From Protea cynaroides (Eukaryota > Streptophyta > Magnoliopsida > Proteales > Proteaceae): 64,000 bases of DNA. The notes under the pieces were generated by a model. The model was not told the origin of the DNA and did no database searches. It was given only the letters and a program-made list of their open reading frames with translations. The stretch lies in contig CM053267.1 of assembly GCA_028583415.1 (NCBI GenBank), positions 1,488,001 through 1,552,000 of the forward strand, in the 5' to 3' direction. Below are positions 32,039-44,900 of this stretch, in pieces (the stretch's first letter is position 1; each line of letters begins with the position of its first letter). Position numbers and translations under genes: made by a program.

Positions 32039-33280
32039 ATGTCTGGACGTAGAGTAACCAGACAGAGCCGAAATGCAGTTCCACCACCACCACCTGTGGA
32101 GGAAACTAGCCAGGAGAATATATATGTACCAAGAAATCCAAATCATGCAAATCCTACAAATTTGCCACCTCAACCACCAGAGTTGGCAACGGTGGTAATG
32201 GTTTAGCACAACAGCTACAACAGATGCAACATGCACAGGCCCAAATGCAAGTTGTAATGGGAATTATGTTCCAAGTCGCTCATGCTACACCCATGCAGAC
32301 GGGACAAGCCAGTGCAGAACTAGTGGGTAATCACCCAGCATCTCAAACACCTCAACCACCAGTTGCACAGATTCCAGTACCAGGACCGGAAGCAGCTCAA
32401 GTTAACTATCAGTATCCACAACCCATGTTTGGGGCATACCCCCAAAATCAGCTGGATCACTCTCGACTGGTTGAGAGATTTCTGAAGATAAAGCCGAAGG
32501 AATTTAACGGTAAACCATCGGATCCGTTATGGCCAGCACATTGGATCGACGAGATGGAGAGAAACTTCCTCATGATGACTATCACGGAAGAATAAAAATT
32601 ACTATGTGCCACCTTCATGCTAAAGGGTGATGCACATCATTGGTGGAAATCTACCAGGGCATATCTACTGACCAAGCACGCCCTATTGACGTGGGCCATA
32701 TATAAGGAAGCGTTCTTTGAGAAGTACTTTCCCCAAAGCTTCAGAGATTCGATGGAGAAGGAATTCCTGAGTTTATATCAGGGACAAATGTTAGTGGATG
32801 CATATCAACAACGTTATGAAGAGCTGTATTTCTTTGCACCACTTAGTATGCAAGAAGAAGACACTAAGACCCGTAGGTTTGTCACAGGACTTAGAGGAAG
32901 CGTCAGAGAGCACGTTCTGGGCTTGGAAAAGAAGATATATAATGAAGCTGTTCAAATTGCTTGAGTTATTGAATCAAGCCAGAAGGAAAGCTATTTTATA
33001 CAAAACAGAGGTGTAAAAAGGCCAGCTGAAAATTCTTACAACGGAGGTAATAACAGGACATACAAGCCTTTCCATACTCAGAATTTCACCGCTACACCCA
33101 AGACCATTCAAGCAGTTCAGCAGCAACCAAAGCCAAATACTGAGAGTCCAAGATGTTATAACTACAATCAAGTGGGACATATGATGAGAGAGTGTCCTAA
33201 ACCCCGGAAGCCACAACATCAAGGACGAGTGTATGCTGTTACATCCGAAGATGCTGCCGCATCACCCGATGTGGTCACAG
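32039..33280 (+). pseudogene. gag of element D
   Basis: MSGRRVTRQSRNAVPPPPP start. A one-base loss near 32200 (GTAATGGTTTAGC) shifts frame. The frame resumes at MQHAQAQM and runs through QLDHSRLVERFLKIKPKEFNG to GAG to TAA at 32593-32595. The next part runs KYFPQSFRDSMEKEFLSLYQGQM to CGA to TGA at 32962-32964. The zinc knuckle near 33150 reads CYNYNQVGHMMREC, so its second Cys is lost. It ends SPDVVTGMTETF with a stop inside the candidate intron. Confidence 0.9.
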
Positions 33281-33349
33281 GTATGACTGAAACCTTTTAA
33301 GTTGTAATTACATTGTATGAGCATGTAGACTAAGTAAAATAAATCACAG
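33281..33349 (+). other. Candidate 69-nt gag/pol intron, element D
   Basis: GTCACAG|GTATGACTG ... AAATCACAG|GTATCG. Spliced frame: VVTG then IVPINAVSARVLFDSG. Confidence 0.6.
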
Positions 33350-36300
33350 GTATCGTACCTATAAATGCCGTATCCGCCAGAGTACTCTTTGATTCAGGAG
33401 CTACTCATTCCTTTATATCTGTGTCAATCAGAAAGAAGTTGAATTTACCCATCAAAACATTGGACTACAAACTACTTGTACGGTCACCCATGGGGTTAAA
33501 AGTGGAATTAGAGAAAGGTTATGGACCATGTCCAGTTCTAATTGGCGAGAAAACCTTAGATGCAACCTTGATACAACTTGAGATGGTAGACTTTGATATC
33601 ATCTTGGGAATGGACTAGTTAGCTCGGCATTCTGCAACCCTATTATGCACCGAAAAGAAGCTAACATTCAAAGACAAATAAGGAGCAGAATTCAGTTTTT
33701 TGGGAGCCAAACTTCCCCACAGACGCAAGCTTATACTCTCATCACTGAAGGCTAAGAAGTGCCTTGAGAAGGGGGCAGTCGGGTATTTAGTATCAGTGGT
33801 CGACCTAACCAAGGAAGCACCACGAATGAAAGATATTGATGTCGTACGGGACTATCCCGACATATTTTCGGAGGAACTACCAGGATTACCACCCGACAGA
33901 GCCACTGAGTTTGTGATAGACCTTATACCTGGAGCCGCACTATTATCAAAAACACCTTATAGAATGGCTCCTACTGAACTGAAGGAATTGAAAGTGCAAC
34001 TACAGGAACTCCTGGACAAGGGTTATATTCGACCCAGTATATCACCATGGGGAGCACCGGTATTATTCGTAAAGAAGAAGGATGGAAGCGTTCGATTATG
34101 TATCGACTATCGGGTGTTGAATAAACTGACAATCAAGAATCGATACCCACTACCTTGGATCGATGACTTCTTCGATCAGTTGCAAGGAGCAAAATTATTT
34201 TCTATGATCGACCTTCGGTGAGGCTATCATCAGTTGAAGATTAAAGAAGGTGATATTCCTAAGACAGCTTTCAGGACTAGATGTGGACATTATGAGTTCT
34301 CCGTCATGTCTTTCGGATTAACAAACACACCAGCAACTTTCATGGAGCTTATGAACCGGATTTTCCACGATATGTTGGATACGTCAGTTATAGTATTTAT
34401 TGATGATATATTGGTATACTCCAAGGACAAGGAAACCCATGTCAAGAACCTAAATGCTGCCCTACAGCGTTTAAGGAAAGAGAAGTTATATGCCAAATTT
34501 ACCAAGTGTGAGTTTTGGCTAAGTGAAGTCGCCTTCCTAGGCCATGTAGTATCTGCTGAAGGAATCAAAGTGGACCCCCGCAAGATCGAGGCTATTGTAA
34601 AGTGGGAAGCACCAAAGAGCGTTTTAGAAATTAGAAGTTTTTTGGGTCTCGCTGGTTATTATCGGAGATTCGTGGAAGACTATTCCCAGATTGCTGTACT
34701 TCTCACTAGTCTGACTAAGAAAGGTGAAAAGTTTGTGTGGATGGATAAATGTGAGAAGAGCTTCTAGACATTGAAGACTAGATTGATATCTGCTCTGATT
34801 TTGACTATTCCTGTTCTAGGACAGACATTTACCTTATACACTGATGCGTCAGGACTGGGATTAGGATGTGTGCTTATGCAAGGAGAGCAAGTGATTGCTT
34901 ATGCTTCAAGACAGTTAAAGGTACATGAGAAAAATTATCCCACTCATGATCTGGAGTTAGCGGCAGTAGTACATGCTGTCAAGATATGGAGACATTACCT
35001 ATACGGAGAGAAATTTCAGATTAAGTCGGACCATAAAAGTCTTACTTATTTATTTAATCAGAAAGAATTGAATATGAGAAAAATAAGATGGTTGGAACTA
35101 TTGAAGGACTATGATTGTGATATTCAGTATCATCCGGGGAAAGCTAACGTAGTAGCAGATGCGTTGAATAGAAAAGCAATTATTAAATCTCAAGGAGAGG
35201 TTAGTACAACTGCAGTAATGTGTACTACTGGAATGGTATTCAATCATGGCAGTGAGCAGTATGTGATAGATACAATGGATGGATCAGCCAACCAAGGGTT
35301 TATTCATCGATTTTCCAATATGTTCGCTGCATTGAAAATTATACCGGATATAATGGATGAAGTGAAGACAGCTATTAAATCAGATCCTTATATGAGAACA
35401 GTACAAGAAGATATCGACAAAGGTAGGACTAATCCTGAGTTCACCGTGGACGAAGAGAAAGTATTGAAATATAAAAAAAGAATATGTGTACCTGAAACAG
35501 AAAGTATGGACATTTGACACCGACTGATGAAAGAAGCCCATACCACCATCTATTCGATACATCCTGGAAGTACAAAAATGTATCATGATCTAAAGAAACT
35601 GTATTGGTGGAGAGGAATGAAAGCAGATGTAGCTAAGTTCGTGTCTCAATGCCTAAATTTTCAGAAAGTAAAAGTTGAACGACAACGACCCCAGGACTGT
35701 TACAATCGTTATCGGAACCAGCATGGAAATGCGACTGCATCACTATGGACTTCGTCATGGGATTACCATTGACTCCTCGAGTAGTTGACATAGTTTGGGT
35801 GATTGTAAACCGTCTGACTAAAACAGCTCGCTTAATACCAATACGATCATAGTATACACTGGAAAGGTTAGCAAAGCTGTATGTGGATAATATTGTTCGA
35901 TTACATGATTTACTTCAAACTTTTGGGAGGGATTGCAAAAGGCTATGGGTACAACATTGAAGTTCAGTACTGCATTCCATCCACAGACAGATGGATAGTC
36001 AGAGCGTACAATCTAGATTCTAGAAGATATGCTACGAGCATGTGTAATTGACTTCAAGGGATCATGGGATGAAAGATTACCACTGATCGAGTTCGCTTAT
36101 AACAATAGTTAGCAGGCTACTATACAGATGTCACCTTATGAAGCATTGTATGGCAGAAAGTGTCGAACTCTTTTGTTTTGGAATGAAGTGGGAGAACATA
36201 GTATTGTTGGACCGAAATTTGTTGAAGAGACTTGTCGAGTGGTCGACATTATCAAGGAAAGAGTGAGAACAGCTCAGAACCGTCAGAAGCAATATGTAGA

Positions 36301-36784
36301 TACTCGACGCAGAGATCTTGAGTTCGTTGTAGGTGATAAAGTATTCTTGAAGGTATCGCCTATGCGAGGATTGAAAAGGTTCGGACAGAAAGGGAAACTA
36401 AGTCCAAGATATGTCAGGCCGTATGAGATTTTAGCTAAGCGTGGGAAAGTGGCTTATTAGTTAGCACTACCACCATCTATGTCAAGTGTGCATAACGTAT
36501 TTCATATTTCCCTATTGAAGAAGTATGTCAAGGATCCAACACACGTGTTGACAGTAGATTTACCGAAATTGACTGATGATTTGACATTTGAAGTAACACC
36601 AACGGAGATCACCAGCCGAAAAGTTTAACGTCTACGCAACCGAGATATCTATTATGTTAAGGTCACATGGAAAAGTAGAGACATGGAAGAAATTACATGG
36701 GAAGAAGAAAATGCCATGCGAAAGCAATACCCTAACTTATTTGATTCACAAGGTACGTACAATTTCGAGGAGGAAATTTTTATA
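33350..36784 (+). pseudogene. pol of element D
   Basis: Protease DSGATHSF intact. TGG to TAG at 33616-33618 (MD-stop-LARHS) and a TAA near 33679. RT (33700-34767) keeps FIDDILVYSKD but has TCA to TGA near 34219 (DLR-stop-GYHQ) and TAG at 34765-34767. RNase H (34771 on) keeps TDASG, DLELAAVVH and SDHKSL. TGA at 35515-35517. One-base loss near 35693 in the integrase. CAG to TAG near 35850. A deletion near 35910 removes the second catalytic Asp region (between RLHG and RFTSK). Further CAG to TAG near 35995, TAG near 36110, 36458-36460 and TAA near 36626. Chromodomain remnant VTWKSRDMEEITWEEE near 36665-36720. Confidence 0.92.
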
Positions 36785-36785
36785 A

Positions 36786-36795
36786 GTAGGGGGAG
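36786..36795 (+). other. Polypurine tract of element D
   Basis: GTAGGGGGAG directly before TTGTAAGACCC. Confidence 0.85.
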
Positions 36796-36796
36796 T

Positions 36797-39042
36797 TGTA
36801 AGACCCGTGTCAATCTAACCCGGTCTTATCACCTTGAACCAGGTTTACCCTTCACGATTGAGTCAAATGGACTAAGGGCGTGAAGGAGATCGAGATCCCA
36901 GGTATCAAATCGACCTTAAAACACTCAATTTAAGGGGAGGGTCGCATACCCCGCTAAGGAGGGTCAGACCCCCCAAAATAGAAAGTCAGACCCTCTGTTT
37001 TACAGGGAGGGTCGGACATCTTAAGAACCTAGGGTCGACGGGATCATCGACCCTCTCATCGACCCTCAGTTGCCGCCGAAACTGAAATTAGAAAATTTCC
37101 TAATTTTCGATTTGGATTCTTTTCTAATCACAAAGGGACTTATTATAGGATGTTTCTACTCTATAAATACGACGTCCCTAAGCCTCTTTCACTCCTTTTA
37201 CAACCCTAATTTAATTGAGAGAAAGAGAAGAGAAGGAAAAGAAGAAGAAGAGAAGCAAGGGAGAGAAGAAAGCAAAAAAGAGAAGAGTTGTAGAGAAGGA
37301 GTATTCTTCTCAGGTATGGATACTAATTCCATGAGTTTCTATAGACCTTAGGTTAGATATTGATGAGAGTATGATCTCGGGGAAACCCAAACCATCAACC
37401 CATGGTTAGGTTTTCGTAGAAAACTATGGGAGATTACATGAAAGATATCTAGGTGGATGATTCATGGCTCTAGACCATGGAATGAATGTTGAATGGACTG
37501 TAGGAGAAAGCCATAGGACCCCAAACACGAAGAATGGACTAAAAAGAGGGAAATTGACCAAAATCCACCGAGGGTCGCACAGAGGGTCGATGACCATCCG
37601 ACCTTATGTGATCCTGAGGATCGACCCTCAGTGTTTGGGAAGTCCAGAATGCGGAGGGTCGCACCCAGGGTCGATCATGACTCCGACCCTCAGTTAACAG
37701 AATAGTTTTTAAATTCTGAATAAATTCTAATTAAATTCTATCGACTTTGTTAGGTCTTCTAGCTATATAATAACATTATAAAGGTGATTCTAAAGCTTGG
37801 AAGAGGATCTATTAACAAGCTAAGGTGAGGGAACAAGACCTAAACTAATTGGTTAATAACAAACTATTTTTATTTTCTTGAGTCCAATGCTATGCTTGAT
37901 TCTATGCGAATATGCTTGTAATGTGCATTCAACATGTCATCCAATATTTCTGTTATTATTGTTCATGCATATTTAACTTTGTTTACTTATAACATGATGA
38001 TGATGAGTTAATGCTAGGAATAAGCATGTGAATGTTTGTGTGTGGTTAGTGTGCTTGATGCGAGTAGGGCATCAGGGGAGGTGTTATGTGGTGTTTAATC
38101 TGGACACTTTAGCTCTATCTCTAACTCAAGTCTTGTGCATTAGCATCGTCATATCTCCATTACCTTAGCAAAACTATTGCGACGTAAGGCATCAAGGAGG
38201 GTCTCGGTCCTTGAGTCCTATACTCTACCGGGGGGCCTTAGCTCTATCTCTACGGGTGCTCTGAGGGATGCTGGGGTGAGGCCTTGGATACATTGTTTGA
38301 CATTAGGATTGGTTAGTAGTGAGCCCCGTTTGCAGCCCTAGCCATCAGGGGTTCATTTGTTTGTATGGAGTTGTTCATCGATAAATGTGACCTTCGTTGT
38401 ACAATGTTCATTTGGGTGCTGTGGGCGACAGTGAGAGTCATCGGGCGTATCCACACTCTCATGCGTAGAGGTGCGGTGGCCACCTATCCTTTCTATAGCA
38501 CAATGCAAACGTAAAACCAGACCAAAGATATGAATTGATTGCATGCATATGTATTGTTGCATTGTTTTGTTTGCTCACTGAGCCATGATGTGAGCTCACC
38601 CCTCGACGTCGAATATTTTTAGTTGATGATGCAGGTACAACCGTTGAAGATTATATAAATGCTCCAGAGTACGGGAACATTGCAGCGATGGTAGTTGAAG
38701 CTAAAGTGGATACACATGACTCCTCTTGCGAGTGCAACTCATGTGTATTCGATTACATATTTTTCTAGTTTTCTTTATTTGGATTTATTAAAGACGTGTA
38801 TTTGATATTTATTTATGTCTTAGTTGATACAGAATAATTTGTTATTTAAATATTAATATCACAATAGATTATTAGTTCGTTTTACTATAAGACTTCCGCT
38901 ATTATATATTTTCTCTGATTATGAATGTGAATGTATGGGGTTCAGATAACACGGATATAGCCTACTCGAGATCCTGGTTGAACCGTTGGTTTGTTAGCAG
39001 TTCATCACACCATTCTGAATAGTACAGAATTGGGGTGTGACA
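36797..39042 (+). repeat. 3' LTR of element D (2246 bp)
   Basis: TGTAAGACCC to GGTGTGACA, followed by TSD TCTGG. TATA box TATAAATA at 37162-37169. It lacks the AAGGTTAACGTTTAT word set seen in A, B and E. Confidence 0.95.
38622..38768 (+). other. Conserved LTR reading frame, copy in 3' LTR-D
   Basis: Open; the usual stop TAG is TAC, so the frame runs four codons on to 38768. SCECNSC intact. See 54814-54948. Confidence 0.5.
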
Positions 39043-39047
39043 TCTGG
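39043..39047. repeat. Target-site duplication of element D, right copy
   Basis: TCTGG, pair of 15286-15290. Confidence 0.95.
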
Positions 39048-39616
39048 ATTGGGTTTAGGATGTGTACATATGCAAGGAGAACAAATAGTTGTTTATGCTC
39101 TAAGACAACTGAAAACACATGAAAAGAACTATCCCACTCATGACTTGGAGTTAGCGGCAGTAGTACATACGATAAAAATATGGAGACATTATTTATATGG
39201 AGAAAAATTTCAGATTAAATCAGATCATAAGAGTCTCACTTATCTCTTTAATTATAAGGAGATGAATATGAGACAAAGAAGATGGCTGGAACTATTGAAA
39301 GATTACGATTGTGATATCCAGTATCATCCAGGGAAAGCTAATGTAGTTGTTGATGCACTGAGTAGAAAAGTAATGATAAATTCCCAAGAGGAGGTTAACA
39401 CGACTGCAGCAATGTGTGTTACAGTAAAGGTATTCAATCTTGTTAATGAGCAATTTATGATAGATGCACTAGGTGAATCAACCAACCAAGGGTTTATTCA
39501 TAGGATTTTAAATATGTTTGCAACACTGAAGATTGTACCTGATATAATAGACGAAGTAAAATCTGCTATAAAATCAGACCCTTATCTAAGAACGGTACAA
39601 GAGGACATTGAAAAAG

Positions 39617-39621
39617 GTAGG
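39617..39621. repeat. Target-site duplication of element F, left copy
   Basis: GTAGG, matched at 51600-51604. Confidence 0.95.
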
Positions 39622-39902
39622 TGTCACAAATTCTGAACCAACCAGAATGGTGTGAGTGAACCATCATTGAACCAACGGTTCACACCAGGATCTCGAATAG
39701 ACCGTGTCCACTCATACAAACCATTGCCCAAAATCACAATCAGAATATAATTAATACAGCGGAAGTCTTTAAATAAATGAACTGAGTATCTATTGATAAA
39801 TTTAATAAAATCTCCAATTATTTAAATCCAAACATAAATTAAATATCCTTACATCTCTTTATAAGTCAACCGAAAACAACTGAAACAAATAAATAAAATC
39901 AA

Positions 39903-40037
39903 TCAAAGGTACACGCAGAAAGGGCACTCGCATGAAGCGTCATGCTCATCCTCTCCTGCATGTACATCCAAAGCAGCGACACCACCATACGTCAGAGCGT
40001 TCACATAGTCATTCACTGTGTAACCTGCATCAACATC
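39903..40037 (-). other. Conserved LTR reading frame, copy in 3' LTR-F
   Basis: 45 codons with stop, open: VDAGYTVNDYVNA ... SCECPFCVYL. Strongly changed at DNA level from the other LTRs, yet the peptide pattern is kept. See 54814-54948. Confidence 0.55.
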
Positions 40038-41887
40038 TAAAAATATGTATATATACAAAGGGTGAGCTCACAACTTAGCTCAGTAAGACAATCAGACAGT
40101 TTCACAATATTATGCATGAGTAACAATCATTTTATGTTGTGGTCTGGTTTAAGTTTGCAATGTGCTATAGAAAGGTTTGGTGGCCCCCGCACAACTATAC
40201 ACGAGTGTGTGGCACCGCATAGTAGATCACACCACCACCGGTCCACATGCACCCATCATGGAATAGAGATAGAGCTAAAGTATCCCCGTACCTCCCCTGA
40301 TACCCTACCCATACCAGTACCTAAGCCCCTACAGGCCAGGGCTTACAAACTGGGCTCGCAACTAGCCAATCCTATATGTCATCAATGTAGGCTCTATCCC
40401 AACACAACCGTCTACAGCATAGAGATAGAGCTAAGGTATCCCCGTACCTCCCCTGATACCCTATCCGCAACTAACACACTAGGACAGAACAATACACAGG
40501 TAGACCCTATTCCAACATAACTCCCTACGGCATAGAGATAGAGCTAAATCATCGTGGATAAGCCAGCGTCGGCATCGGAGACCACAGTGCCACATAACCA
40601 TGGCCAGGCCAACATCAACATCGAAGACCACCGTATCATGACCTTCCCCTGATGCCCCACCCGTACCAAGCATGTTAAGATAGAATACTACAAAAAGTGC
40701 CATTGTGAGGAATGATCCTAGGCCCATGCCCTACTCCACACACCAACAAAAACAATCACATGCCTAACAATCACATCTTATCATGCATTAACAATAACAA
40801 TAACTGAAAGTAAAGAATGACATGTGAATATGCACAAACATCACATCATATATATTCAGGGTTATTAACAACGATTTATTGTCCGTTAATTATTAGGGTT
40901 TAGGTCAGATTCCCTTACCTGATGCTCGTTTGATAGCTTGCTCTACGTCGCAAGATCCAAACGTAATATCACAAAGTCCTACAATATTATTAGGGTTTCA
41001 TTAGAATAGTTTTCTTAGGGTTTCACATTGGTCGGAAACCAACAAAGTCCAAAACCAACCTTTCAAAGCTGACCGGTCGCAACATACCGGTTGCAGCTCT
41101 GTGAGAAAATTAACGACCGGTATGGTCGACCGGTATGTCTCCGGAAGACCATACTTTAGGTTTTTCGACTGCCATCGATCAATCTCTATTGATTTCCAGG
41201 GTTCCTCCTATCCATTCTAAGTCTGAGCTTTGAGTTAGAGTTATCTCCAACTCATTCAAGTCTAGTTTTGATGATAACCATCCTAGAACTCGAATCTAGG
41301 GTTTGACGGCAAATTAGGTTTAATGTCCAATTAGGGTTTTAGATCAATACCTACTTTGCATGGTATTGATCCAACCATACAACTATCCTAGAGTCATAGA
41401 GTAAGAAGAATGATTAAAACACTTACCGTCGACTGGCGTAAGGTGAGCGTCGTCCAACGGCAATGATGGCACTTTTTTCTTTTTCCTAGCCTCTTCTCCT
41501 TCTCCAACCTCCTTCTCCTTTCTAGGATTTGTGAGAGATAATGGAAAGGATTTGAGGAGGTTTAGAGGTGTTTATATAGGCTTGGATTAGGGTTTAGTAA
41601 CCCTATTAGGATTAGGAAGGTTCATGTATTAGGGTTTAGGAAAGTGGAACCCGCAGAGATCCAAATTCTGGATCTCCGTAGTAAGCTGCGCAGAGCTGAC
41701 CGGTCGACCGGTACCAAGACTGGTACCATCGACTGGTCAACATAAAATGACACTTATTTGACCGTCATTGATCTGATTTCGTACCTGTTTGTCATCCGCT
41801 CGTCCCATCTGGCCCAGTGATGATCCGAAGACCTGCTACGACGTGAAATCAAGGTTTATACCGGGTTTATGGAGTACGGGTCTTACA

Positions 41888-41944
41888 ACTCCCCCACCCT
41901 TAAAAGAAATTTCATCCCCGAAATTTGCATATGTAGGTCTCACA
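41888..41944 (-). repeat. 57-bp PPT/pol-end duplication inside LTR-F
   Basis: The block ACTCCCCCACCCTTAAAAG..TCACA repeats the adjoining internal sequence (41945 on: ACTCCCCCACCCTTAAAGG). A matching block closes the other LTR (51543-51599). Read through, it makes SFKGGGVVRP appear twice in the pol frame. Confidence 0.85.
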
Positions 41945-44900
41945 ACTCCCCCACCCTTAAAGGAAATTTTGGCCTCAAAATTTGAATGTACCTTGATCGT
42001 CAAAAAGGTTAGGGTCTCCTTCCTTATCGCGCTCTCCTCTTCCCAAGTAATCTCTTCGACATCTTGGCTTTTCCAATGCACTTTCACATAATGGATATCC
42101 TTGGTTTGAAGTTGTTGTACCTTTCGGCTTGAGGGCATCACAGGCACTACTTTAAATGTTAAGTCTTCAGTCAACTCTGGGGTGTCTGCTGTCAAGATGT
42201 GCGATGGATCCCTGACATACTTCTTCAATAATGATACATGGAACACATCATGTACGCTTGATATAGATGGTGGTAGAGCCAATTGATATGCTACATTACC
42301 ACGTCTGGTCAATATCTTGTACGGTCCCACATACTTGGGGCATAGCTTCCCCTTCTTACCAAACCTTTTCAGACCTCGCACTGGTGATATCTTCAAGAAT
42401 ACTTTCTCACCCATTGCAAACTCCAGATCTCGACGTCGATTATCCGCATAGTGCTTCTGTCGAACTTGAGCTGTCTTTGCTCTCTCCTTGATTTGATCAA
42501 TCACTCCACAAGTTTCATCAACAAACTCTGGTCCTACAATTCTTCTTTCTCCCACCTCATTCCATAGCAGAGGTGTACGACACTTCTTCCCATAGAGTGC
42601 TTCATATGGAGCCATCTGGATTGTAGCCTGATAGATGTTGTTATAAGCAAATTCGATAAGCGATAGCTTCTCGTCCCAAGCTCTCTTGAAATCTAATGCA
42701 CAACTCGGAGCATATCTTCTAAAATTTGAATGGTCCTTTCTGACTGCCCGTCCGTCTGAGGGTGGAAAGTTGTACTAAACTTCAACTTGGTTCCCATAGC
42801 TTTCTATAATCCTCCCCAGAACTTTGATGTAAAACGAGGGTCTCTGTCAGATACTATACTTTCTGGGACGCCATGAAGTCTGACTATATTATCAACATAT
42901 AACTTGGCCAGCTTGTCCATGGTATATTGAGGTCTGACCGCAATGAATCGAGCTGTCTTGGTGAGTTGATCGACTATTACCCAAACTGCATCCACTGACC
43001 TTGGTGTCAAAGGTAGGCATGTGACGAAATCCATAGTAATGCAATCCCACTTCTATGCAGGCTCCGATAGTGGTTGTAGCAAACCTACGGGTCTCTGCCT
43101 TTTAGCTTTGACTTGCTGGCAATTCAGACATTGGAACACGAAACGAGCTATATCTGCTTTCATACCCCTCCACCAACACAGTCTTCTTAAATCATGGTAC
43201 ATTTTGGTACTTCCTGGATGTACCGAGTATGGAGTGTAATGAGCTTCCATCATAACACGATCTCTGATATTGCCGTCTTCACTCTCAGGTATGCATAACT
43301 GTCCACGATACCTGAGTACCTTGTCTGAATCCAAGGTAAAGTCAGGATTGCTCGTACCCTTCTCTAGGTCTTCTTGCACTGTCTTGAGATGTGGATCCTG
43401 TGGGATTGCTACCTTAACTTCATCCACTAGATCCGGTGAGATCTTCAAAGCTGCGAACATCATGGTGAACTTATGAATTAAGCCTTGCTTGACTGGATCT
43501 TCTACAGTCTCTATTATATACTCTTCATCGCCTTCAATTGAACTTGAGGTTGCAGCACACAATGCAACATTTGTACTTGGCCCGGCCTCAGGTTTCGATG
43601 CCCACTTTCTGCTTAAGGCGTCAGCCACAACATTTGCTTTACCCGGATGGTACAGGATGTCACAATCATAATCTTTTAATAACTCCAGCCATCTCCTCTA
43701 TCTCATATTCAGATCCTTCTGAGTGAAATGATAAGTTAAGCTCTTGTGATCTGACTTAATTTGAAACTTTTCACCGTACAAGTAGTGTCTCCAAGTCTAG
43801 ATTGCATGTATAACCGCCGCTAACTCCAAATCATGCATAGGATAGTTATTCTCATGCTCTTTTAACTGTCTTGATGTGTAAGCCATCACCTGTTCTCCTT
43901 GCATCAATACACACCCAATACCCAACCCTGAAGCATCCGTATATAAGATAAATGGTACGCTTGGTTCTGGGATTGTCAAAATAGGTGCAGAGACTAGTCT
44001 TGACTTCAAAGTCTGAAAACACTTCTCGCACTTATCTGTCCATATGAATTTCTCTCCCTTCTTGGTCAATGTGGTGAGTGGAACAGCGATCCTGGAGTAG
44101 TCTTCCACGAATCTTCTATAATAACCAGCCAACCCAAGGAAACTATGAATCTCTGCAATAGATTTGGTGCTTCCCATCCTACTATAGCAGCTATGTTACT
44201 TGGATCAACCTTGATACCGTCTTCAGATACTACATGGCCCAAGAAAGCCACTTCCTTCAGCCAAAACTCATACTTCTTGAACTTAGCATAAAGCTTATCC
44301 TTTCTCAGCCATTGTAGGGCTGCCCTCAAATATGTTGTATGAGCCTCCATGTCCTTTGAGTAGACCAATATGTAATCGACGAATACGATGAGTGAAGTGT
44401 CCAACATATCATGAAACACTCGGTTCATCAGTTCCATAAACGACGTTGGGGCATTGGTCAACCCGAATGACATAACTAGAAACTCATAATGCCCATACCT
44501 CGTCCTGAAAGCAGTCTTCGAAATATCTCCGGCCTTGATCTTCAGTTGGTGATACCCCGATCGGAGATCAATCTCCGAGAAAACCTTTGCACCCTGTAAC
44601 TGATCGAACAGGTCATCGATCCTAGGCAAAGGATACCGATTCTGCTCACGGTAGTCGATGCACAGTCGTACACTTTCGTCTTTATTCTTGACAAATAATA
44701 CAGGTGCTCCCCAAGGTGATATGCTAGGTCGTATGAAACCCTTATCTAACAATTCTTGTAACTGGGTCTTCAACTCCTTTAACTCGGTAGGGGCCATGCT
44801 GTATGGTGCTTTAGACACCAGCGTCGAACCTGGCATGAGGTCTATCACAAACTCTGTAGCCCTATCCGATGGCAGACCTGAAAGATCCTCAGGAAATACA

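Larger units (their letters stand above)
15291..39042 (+). mobile_element. Element D: Tekay-like retrotransposon in C's RNase H
   Basis: Complete plus-strand copy: 5' LTR, PBS, antisense aORF, divergent region, gag, pol, polypurine tract, 3' LTR. Flanked by TCTGG on both sides. It spans 23.75 kb because element E (11,951 bp plus TSD) is inserted in its aORF; without E it is about 11.8 kb. In the first 232 bp of the two LTRs I count 13 differences (about 5.6 percent), so it is not a recent insertion. Confidence 0.95.
39043..39621 (+). pseudogene. pol of element C, part 2: RNase H and linker
   Basis: Resumes SGLGLGCVHMQGEQIV exactly where 15290 stopped. Open throughout. Catalytic positions are seen at DLELAAVVH, SDHKSLTYLF and VVDALSRK. 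The linker to the integrase (FIHRILNMFATLKIVPDI, KSDPYLRTVQEDIEKGR) is cut at 39621 by element F and resumes at 51605 (TIPEFTLDDEKVLKYKG). Confidence 0.93.
39622..41944 (-). repeat. 3' LTR of element F (2323 bp)
   Basis: TGTCACAAATTC to GGTCTCACA. TATATAAA on the minus strand at 41573-41580. ACCGGTCG-type clusters at 41075-41150 (R-U5) and 41695-41745 (U3). Internal repeat: the block starting AGAGATAGAGCTAA..TATCCCCGTACC occurs at about 40265 and 40422, a period of about 158 bp. Confidence 0.95.

Noticed and set aside
36797..39042. Possible solo LTR
   Set aside because: PPT and pol of element D precede it and TSD TCTGG matches 15286-15290, so it is D's 3' LTR.
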